From JAPSGB01 sp963775185 (lineage in GTDB: Bacteria; Myxococcota_A; Polyangia; Polyangiales; Polyangiaceae), in assembly GCA_963775185.1 (NCBI GenBank), contig CAVZIE010000014.1, positions 372,001 to 436,000 on the forward strand: a DNA stretch of 64,000 bases, in the 5' to 3' direction. Positions 58,711-64,000 of the stretch are shown here, piece after piece. The notes under the pieces were generated by a model, which made no database searches, had not been told where the DNA came from, and saw only the letters and a program-made list of their open reading frames with translations. Positions within the stretch are counted from its first letter, which is position 1. Each line of letters begins with the position of its first letter. Position numbers and translations under genes: made by a program.

Positions 58711-59553
58711 TCACGGCGAGCGCGTGCCGGCGAAGCCGTCGAGGAACGCCGTGCGCGCGGTGCACGGATCACTGATCAGCGTCAGACGTAGCGTGGAGCA
58801 GTCGCTTGCGAGGTCCAGAGCGTACCGCCCCGGCTGCTCGCTGCAGGACGGATCGCTGTCGAGCGTGCGGAACGCGATCACGTTGTCGGTGCGTTGCCAG
58901 GTCCCTTCGGCCGTATTGGACCAGTCGCCGTGCCAGAACACGCCCTCGGCATCGACGTGCAGCGGGGCCCGGGCTGGATCCAACCAGCCGGTTGCGATGC
59001 TGCAACCCGTCTTCGCCGGACAGCTCCACGCTCCGCCCTCGGAGCAGGTGCAGTTGCCGTCGACTTCGCCCGGAAACAGGCACGGTGCGCCCGTGACAAC
59101 GCCGGTGCCCGCGTGTGCGTCGCGCGACAGCGGCCAACCGCAGCGCATGGACGCCTCTTCCTGTTCCGCCGCGTGCGGCGTCACGAAGCTCGACTCGATC
59201 GTGCCGTCGACGATGCACTGGCAGCGGAGGCCGTCGCACTGGGTCTCGTAGATATGGTGATCGTCGCACTCCGACCAGCGGAACACGTACGGCTTTGGCG
59301 GATCGACGAGCAAACCTCCGCCGTACTGACCAAATTCCGCGTGGCAGCTGACCGTCCCTCCCAGGCGGCAGGCCCAGCGCTTCGAGGCCGTGCACGCACA
59401 CTCGCTGTCGGTTGTGCCGGGCACCTCGCACTCGAGGCCGCTCCTGCTGGTCGCTCCAATCTCGGTGTTGGTCGAGCCGCACCCCGACACGACAACGACA
59501 GAAGGAAGCAAGGCCGACGCGAGGACGAGGAAGCGGAGCGGTGTTGCGGTCAT
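58711..59553 (-). CDS. Cys-rich lipoprotein
   Basis: A 280-residue lipoprotein (lipobox PSVVVVSGCGS) with about twenty Cys. Repeated phrases CECEVP..CACTASKRWACRL, CQCIVDG and CTCSEGGAWSCPAKTGC suggest small disulfide modules, followed by a lipocalin-like C-terminal half (GVFWHGDWSNTAEGTWQRT ... LRLTLISDPC). Function unknown. Divergent from the ECF sigma operon (91 bp gap), so possibly sharing its promoter region. ATG 59553; an upstream in-frame ATG is open too. Confidence 0.75.
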   Translation of the reverse strand: MTATPLRFLVLASALLPSVVVVSGCGSTNTEIGATSRSGLECEVPGTTDSECACTASKRWACRLGGTVSCHAEFGQYGGGLLVDPPKPYVFRWSECDDHHIYETQCDGLRCQCIVDGTIESSFVTPHAAEQEEASMRCGWPLSRDAHAGTGVVTGAPCLFPGEVDGNCTCSEGGAWSCPAKTGCSIATGWLDPARAPLHVDAEGVFWHGDWSNTAEGTWQRTDNVIAFRTLDSDPSCSEQPGRYALDLASDCSTLRLTLISDPCTARTAFLDGFAGTRSP

Positions 59554-59643
59554 ATCGGGTTGGAGGCGACAGGGAGCGTCGCCCATTTCGAAATGTTTGT
59601 CAGTTGCGGTGAGCTCGACGGTAGTGCGAGCGTAGGCAGGGTC

Positions 59644-60630
59644 GTGGCAGCCAGGGTGTCCAGTTTCGCTCGTCTGCTCGGCGTGGTTGCCTTGCTTCAC
59701 GTTGCAGGCCCGGCGGTCGCCTCGCCTCGTTGGATCGAGGTACATCGCGGCCCGGACGCAGCGACCTGCCCGGATGCGGTGGAGCTTGCGGCAAGCGTCG
59801 AGGGAATGCTCGATTCGGAGGTGCCCGCCAGCTCCGACGTCGACGTTACGATAAGCCGTACCGAGCGCGGTTACGACGCCCGCATCCGCGCGCAAGGCCC
59901 GCACCCTGGGACGCGCACTCTGCACACGACCGGGGCCGATTGCGCGGAGCTCGGCGGAGCGCTGGTCGTGGCCATCGCGATGATCCTCGAACGGGGGTCG
60001 GCGGCGGTGCCGTCGCAGCGCACGCAGCGCCCTGCGCCCAGGAAGAAGCGAACCGGCAACGCAAGGGCGGCGCCCAGCGCGCGACGGTCGCGGCCGCGAA
60101 GCGTCGCGCCCTCGCCGGACATCAGCCCGAGGCTGCACTTCGCAATTCTCGCGGGGCTGGCGGGTCAGAACGTGGCTCTTGGCTTCCATCCCGCGGGGAT
60201 CGCCGGAGCGGGGCTTCGAGTCGGCGCATGGCGCGTCGGTGCGAGCGCGACCTATGCCTCGGCGTCGCAGGCCGTTGCTCCGGGCAGCGTCACGGTGACG
60301 CTCGTCGATGCGCGTGTGGACGTGGGCGTCGCGGCGCTACGGACCAATCATTTCCGGTTCGGCCCGCTGGCGCTGTTCGAGCTTGGATCGTTGCGGGGCG
60401 TGACGGAGGGCCTGGCGGAGTCGGGGGCCGCGTCCCGACCCTGGCGGAGCGCAGGGGGCGGGCTTGCGCTCGAGGGACCGCTCGCGTCGAACGTGGGCTG
60501 GCGGATCGAAGGGCTCGGGATCGTGCCGCTCGAGCGCGAATCCTTCAGCGTCCGCAACACGGGGGGTGTGTACGAAACGCCCCGCGTGGTCGGCTGGTTC
60601 GACCTGCAGCTGACCCTGGATCTGTTGTGA
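59644..60630 (+). CDS. exported protein, first gene of the ECF sigma operon
   Basis: About 328 residues with a Sec signal (LLGVVALLHVAGPAVA, cleavage near AVAS-P). Residues 28-105 are a domain seen in myxobacterial ECF loci (RWIEVHRGPDAATCPDAVEL ... DCAELGGALVVAIAMIL), then a basic linker and an outer-membrane-like beta region (LHFAILAGLAGQNVALGFHP ... VGWFDLQLTLDLL). GTG 59644 is used because of the signal; an ATG at 59593 is in frame. Its stop overlaps the sigma gene as GTGA. Probable envelope component. Confidence 0.72.
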   Translation: MAARVSSFARLLGVVALLHVAGPAVASPRWIEVHRGPDAATCPDAVELAASVEGMLDSEVPASSDVDVTISRTERGYDARIRAQGPHPGTRTLHTTGADCAELGGALVVAIAMILERGSAAVPSQRTQRPAPRKKRTGNARAAPSARRSRPRSVAPSPDISPRLHFAILAGLAGQNVALGFHPAGIAGAGLRVGAWRVGASATYASASQAVAPGSVTVTLVDARVDVGVAALRTNHFRFGPLALFELGSLRGVTEGLAESGAASRPWRSAGGGLALEGPLASNVGWRIEGLGIVPLERESFSVRNTGGVYETPRVVGWFDLQLTLDLL

Positions 60631-61238
60631 CGGTTCGGGAAACCGCTGGTCGCGAAATGGGCGCACGCGACGCGTGCCTCCAATCAGATATCGAGGTTGG
60701 TGCAAAATTGCTGGGCACGCAGCCCACGTTCGAGGCGGTCTACGCCGAGCACTTCAGCTACGTCTGGCGCGTGCTCCGGCGGCTCGGCATGTCCGGAACA
60801 GACGCTCTCGACGCGTGCCAGGAGGTGTTCTTCGCCGTGCACCGGGGGCTCGCCGGCTTCGAAGGCCGCTCGTCGCTGAGGACGTGGATCCACCGGATCG
60901 CCTTTCGCGTGGCGAAGGATCACCGTCGCAGTGCCTACGTGCGCCGCGAGATTCCGGACGAGGCGCCATGGGACGCCCGCACGGCGTCTGTCGACGAGCC
61001 CAATCACGCGACGCGACTTGAAGCGCTGGAGCTGCTGGAGATCGGACTGGCCGCGCTCACGCTGGAACAGCGCATGGTGTTCACGTCGTACGAGCTGGAG
61101 GGCGAGAGCTGCACCCAGATTGCAGAGGTTCTCGAGGTGCCGATCGGAACCGTGTATTCGCGGCTTCGCAAGGCCCGGGCCGTCTTCGTCGACACGCTTC
61201 GCAGACTCGACCGGGGTGCAGCAGGAGAGAGCCGATGA
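60627..61238 (+). CDS. ECF-family RNA polymerase sigma factor
   Basis: A 203-residue sigma-70 family protein. Region 2: FEAVYAEHFSYVWRVLRRLG ... DALDACQEVFFAVHRGL and RSSLRTWIHRIAFRVAKDH. Region 4: LTLEQRMVFTSYELEGESCT and GTVYSRLRKARAVFVDTL. It overlaps genes on both sides (GTGA and ATGA), so all three are coupled. The following membrane protein may be its anti-sigma factor. Recognised promoters are unknown. Confidence 0.95.
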   Translation: MTVRETAGREMGARDACLQSDIEVGAKLLGTQPTFEAVYAEHFSYVWRVLRRLGMSGTDALDACQEVFFAVHRGLAGFEGRSSLRTWIHRIAFRVAKDHRRSAYVRREIPDEAPWDARTASVDEPNHATRLEALELLEIGLAALTLEQRMVFTSYELEGESCTQIAEVLEVPIGTVYSRLRKARAVFVDTLRRLDRGAAGESR

Positions 61239-61972
61239 CCGATCCGCAACGCTTGCTGGACGGAGAACTGCCCGAGTCGGCGCGACGCGCGCTGCGTGCG
61301 GGCGCGGATATCGAGCCGCCGCCAGGTGCAGCGGAGCAGGTGTGGGCCGCGCTGCCCAAAGCAGGGGCCGCGGGCGCGTCGCCGGGTCGTGCCGGTGCTT
61401 CCCCGGTCCTGAAGCTGGTCGTGATCGGCGGCGTCATTGCCGGCGTCGTAGCCGGCACTCTGGTCCTGCGCCCTCGTTCGCGCGCCCGTGAACAGCACGC
61501 GGCAGGGGTGGAGTTGCCTGCACCCAAGGCGGTCGCGAGCTCGGCGCTCTCCGCGACACGACCTGCTTCGGAGAAAGCCGCGGACTCGCCTGCGGGCCGC
61601 CGCGCTCCGGCGCACGCTGGCGCAGCGGTCAAGAAGGCTGTCGCTGCGCCAGCGAGCCCGGTGCCGCCGGGCGCGGCGACGCAGCGCGACGCGGCGGCAA
61701 AAGACGTCGCAGGCGAAATCGCGCTCGTCGCCGACGCGCGCCGCGCGCTGCATTCCGGGGACACAGCCCGCGCCCTGTCTCTGCTCGACCAATGTGATGC
61801 GCGCTTTCCGCGGGGCGTCCTCGGTCAGGAGCGGGAAGCCCTCCGGATCGAGACGCTGGAGCGTTCCGGCCAGCACGCCGCCGCCGCGGTCCGCGCGCGA
61901 AGCTTCGTCCGGCGCTACCCGGACAGCCCGCTCGACGACCGCTTCCGCTCGCTGGTCGCCCCGGCACAGTGA
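61235..61972 (+). CDS. membrane protein, likely anti-sigma-type partner
   Basis: A 245-residue protein: short cytoplasmic part (MTDPQRLLDGELPESARRAL ... EPPPGAAEQVWAALPK), one membrane helix (VLKLVVIGGVIAGVVAGTLVL, about 58-78), an Ala/Pro-rich linker and a periplasmic TPR/YbgF-like domain (LVADARRALHSGDTARALSL ... RARSFVRRYPDSPLDDRF). No zinc-binding HxxxCxxC is present, so it is not a classical ZAS anti-sigma factor, but the layout and ATGA coupling fit one. Confidence 0.82.
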   Translation: MTDPQRLLDGELPESARRALRAGADIEPPPGAAEQVWAALPKAGAAGASPGRAGASPVLKLVVIGGVIAGVVAGTLVLRPRSRAREQHAAGVELPAPKAVASSALSATRPASEKAADSPAGRRAPAHAGAAVKKAVAAPASPVPPGAATQRDAAAKDVAGEIALVADARRALHSGDTARALSLLDQCDARFPRGVLGQEREALRIETLERSGQHAAAAVRARSFVRRYPDSPLDDRFRSLVAPAQ

Positions 61973-62011
61973 CGGACTCGTCCTTCGACCCTGCCGCTGC
62001 TCCGTTCCTCT

Positions 62012-62032
62012 GGATACCGCGCCGGACCGGCA
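62012..62032 (-). repeat. dispersed palindromic repeat, copy 16
   Basis: GGATACCGCGCCGGACCGGC plus A, between the convergent ECF operon and the LuxR gene. Relative to the LuxR gene it is in the sense orientation after its stop. Confidence 0.88.
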
Positions 62033-62075
62033 AGACCAGGAGTCGTTTGCGCGCGGCGTGGCGACGTGCGCGGCG

Positions 62076-63176
62076 CTACTCCGAGAACCAGCCGCCGGTG
62101 CCGAGGGGACTGCCGAGCCGCGGCGCGTAGTGTTCAAAGAAGATGCGAGCGACCAGTTCGCGCCGGCTTCGGACGCTGGCTTTGGCGAAGACCGACTTCA
62201 GGTGGTCGTTGACGGTGTGGGTCGAGATGCCGAGGTCGGCCGCGATCTCGCCGGATGTCTGACCTTCAAGGACGCCGACGACGACGTCCCGCTCGCGGGG
62301 GCTGAGGCCCAGCGCGGCGACCACCAGCGGAACCACGTCCGGGGTGCGCGCTTCTTCGATGGTGGCGACCACCTTTGGCGCCGCCGAGCTGCTCTCTACC
62401 GCGGTGCCCGACACAACCCACCAGGCACCGCTGTTCCCGCGTACGCGGAGCCTGGCCCCGAGGGCTCCGCCGACGCGCGCGGCCGAGACGACCGCAAGCA
62501 GTGCCGGCGGAAGCTGCGCCTGGGCGTACCCCGGGAAGTCGGCGAGCCGGGCTTGTGCTGCCGGCGTGATCATCTCGGGAGCGCCGGTGGGATCCACCAC
62601 GATCACCGCGGGGCCGACCGAGTCGGCGATCCGTGCGCGCCCGGCGATTTCCACCAGTATCGACGCCCGAAGCCCCGCCGCGACCGTCTCGCTGAGCCCG
62701 GCCACGGCGCGCAGCTCGTCCTCGTCGAAGGCCGCGGCATCCGTGCTCCTCATCAGCGCCGCGACCCCCCAGGTGCGTCCTTCGCTCGAGAACAGGACAC
62801 GCAGCTCGTGGCCGAGACCAAGGGGCTTCAGCACCTCGGCGAAGCGCGCGCTTCGCGAAGGGTCGCCGCTGGTCACCGCGTGCAGGCTCGCGACCTGCGC
62901 GTTCGTCTGCGCGAGAGCGCGATAGCCGTTGACGTCGCCCCGCGCATACTCAATCTCGAAGAGGCGCGGGCCGCGAGCCTCGTCGAGCCCATCTGCGACC
63001 GCCCCGGTGATGAGGCGGGTCATCGGGTCGACGGTGGCGAGGCAGCAAGCATCGAACCGCACGGCTCGCTTGAGGAGCGAGATCGCTTGCCCGGTGAACG
63101 TCGCGACGTCGAGTCCCGAGGATGCAGCCGCCTCGAGCTCGCGGCGTACAGCCCTCCGCGTGTTGACCGTGGCCAC
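62076..63176 (-). CDS. LuxR-type regulator with GAF-like sensor domain
   Basis: A 366-residue regulator. Residues 20-175 look like a GAF domain (ISLLKRAVRFDACCLATVDP ... LRVLFSSEGRTWGVAALMR), followed by a PAS-like middle (AVIVVDPTGAPEMITPAA). The C-terminal LuxR HTH is LGLSPRERDVVVGVLEGQTS, then TVNDHLKSVFAKASVRSRRE. It is divergent from the cupin-VOC pair across 148 bp and probably controls it. The GTG start lacks a strong ribosome binding site. Confidence 0.9.
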   Translation of the reverse strand: MATVNTRRAVRRELEAAASSGLDVATFTGQAISLLKRAVRFDACCLATVDPMTRLITGAVADGLDEARGPRLFEIEYARGDVNGYRALAQTNAQVASLHAVTSGDPSRSARFAEVLKPLGLGHELRVLFSSEGRTWGVAALMRSTDAAAFDEDELRAVAGLSETVAAGLRASILVEIAGRARIADSVGPAVIVVDPTGAPEMITPAAQARLADFPGYAQAQLPPALLAVVSAARVGGALGARLRVRGNSGAWWVVSGTAVESSSAAPKVVATIEEARTPDVVPLVVAALGLSPRERDVVVGVLEGQTSGEIAADLGISTHTVNDHLKSVFAKASVRSRRELVARIFFEHYAPRLGSPLGTGGWFSE

Positions 63177-63324
63177 CTGTGAAGTCTGCCAGGTTCAACG
63201 CCGGTCTGCCCATCCCCAACTCTAGGGGGGGGTACACGAGGGGCCTCCAAACACGGGAATGCGCGCTGAATTTCCGTGCCGCATCTTCCTCCTCGTCGCA
63301 CCAACACACGACGAGGAGCAGACG

Positions 63325-63789
63325 ATGACGACCCCGTACGAACCTCTCTTGCACATGGGATCCCTCTTTCGATGGCACGCCTGCGCGGCCGACACCGGCG
63401 GCGCCTACGCCCTGGCCGAGGTCGAGCTACACGCCGGCTCCGAACCGCCGCCGCACACGCATACGCACGAGGACGAATCCTTCTTCGTCCTCGTGGGCGA
63501 GCTCGAGCTGGTGGTGGACGGCCGGACGCTGCGGGCGGGTCCTCGGACCCTCGCCTTCTTGCCACGCGGCAAGAAGCACGGCTTTCGTGTTCTCTCCGAG
63601 CGCGTCCGCATGCTGTTGTTGATCACGCCCGGCGGTCTCGAGGAGGCGTTCCGCGCCACCAGCGAGCCCGCCGTCCGCGACGAGCTTCCGCCGCCGCCGG
63701 ACGGTCCTCCGCCGCTCGCGATCATCGAACAGGTGCTCGCGGCACAAGCGGCGCGGGGCGTTCACTTCGACCTCGAGGTGGGACGATGA
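63325..63789 (+). CDS. cupin domain protein
   Basis: A 154-residue single-domain cupin. Motif 1 is PPPHTHTHEDESFFVLVGEL and motif 2 is TLAFLPRGKKHGFRVL, giving the His/Glu/His metal site. The family includes quercetin dioxygenase-like enzymes and sugar-binding proteins; the reaction is unknown. GAGGAG precedes the ATG. It overlaps the following VOC gene as ATGA. Confidence 0.9.
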   Translation: MTTPYEPLLHMGSLFRWHACAADTGGAYALAEVELHAGSEPPPHTHTHEDESFFVLVGELELVVDGRTLRAGPRTLAFLPRGKKHGFRVLSERVRMLLLITPGGLEEAFRATSEPAVRDELPPPPDGPPPLAIIEQVLAAQAARGVHFDLEVGR

Positions 63790-64000
63790 CCGGCGTCCGG
63801 CTCGGTCACGTCGCCCTCGAGGTGCGCGATCTCGCGCGGTCGATCGCCTTCTATCGCGACGTCGTGGGCGCCTCGCCGATCGCTAGCGACGAGGCGCACG
63901 GCATCGTGTTGCTTCGCGCAGGCGGCTCCGACCGCTTCCACGACCTCGCGCTGCACCATGTCAAGGGCGAAGCACGCCGGCCGGCGGGAGCTGCGCACGT
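63786..64000 (+). CDS. VOC (glyoxalase/bleomycin resistance) protein, partial
   Basis: The first 71 residues are present; the gene runs off the right edge. VRLGHVALEVRDLARSIAFY then RDVVGASPI is the first beta-alpha-beta-beta-beta unit of the vicinal-oxygen-chelate fold, with metal-ligand His in GHVALEV. Coupled to the cupin gene. Could be an extradiol dioxygenase, glyoxalase or resistance protein. Confidence 0.88.
   Translation, partial: MTGVRLGHVALEVRDLARSIAFYRDVVGASPIASDEAHGIVLLRAGGSDRFHDLALHHVKGEARRPAGAAH

Overview
The window is high-GC (roughly 70 percent by eye) bacterial chromosome. Its style is that of a myxobacterium of the Polyangiales/Sorangium kind: many secreted lipoproteins with Gly/Ser/Ala-rich linkers after the lipobox Cys, two large Ser/Thr protein kinases (one a kinase-AAA-sensor fusion of about 1,300 residues), a fibro-slime domain protein, ECF sigma and NarL-type signalling, and many orphan genes with GTG or TTG starts. 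I see no tRNA, rRNA, CRISPR array, transposase, integrase or prophage gene. At least eight genes carry single-base frameshifts, several in short homopolymers, so the assembly probably contains indel errors.

Layout. 1-2219: efflux-type ABC permease (cut by the left edge) and HlyD adaptor, then a small membrane protein. 2306-4384: hutG-hutF of histidine degradation. 4657-5664: NAD-dependent epimerase, followed by a 52-bp tandem hairpin array (5760-6143). 6210-9750: lipoproteins, a SYLF protein and an S1-domain protein. 9895-14697: SprT/DUF2786 protein, Ser/Thr kinase, zinc-ribbon protein, A-type/rhodanese fusion. 14757-17071: thioesterase and VWA lipoprotein. 17072-17950: gene-poor, with a decayed four-helix-bundle gene. 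17952-22621: ArsR-methyltransferase fusion overlapping metH. 22634-36469: lipoproteins, AI-2E-type permease, HAD nucleotidase, GH31 glycosidase, DUF4160/DUF2442 pair, acyl-CoA dehydrogenase, HEPN protein, methyltransferase. 36565-45066: lipoproteins, nadE-NUDIX, a probable clan CD peptidase lipoprotein. 45196-51450: lipoproteins and a NarL-type two-component pair. 51778-57674: kinase-AAA protein and small lipoproteins. 57675-58710: gene-poor, with a second 52-bp array and two AT-rich palindromes. 58711-61972: ECF sigma operon. 62076-64000: LuxR/GAF regulator divergent from a cupin-VOC pair.

The most unusual content is non-coding. (1) A short palindromic repeat (core GCCGGTCCGGCGCGG) recurs about 16 times, nearly always between genes, and brackets three consecutive large genes as inverted copies, one before the start and one after the stop. 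(2) Two arrays 52 kb apart share an exact 52-bp period and a hairpin at the same place in the unit, with a paired base change between the arrays that keeps the stem. (3) A HEPN gene without a nucleotidyltransferase partner is preceded by two tandem perfect 8-bp hairpins, both with AGA loops. (4) Several perfect palindromes have no assigned regulator. The metabolic genes (hut, metH, nadE, acyl-CoA dehydrogenase, GH31) look chromosomal and ordinary.
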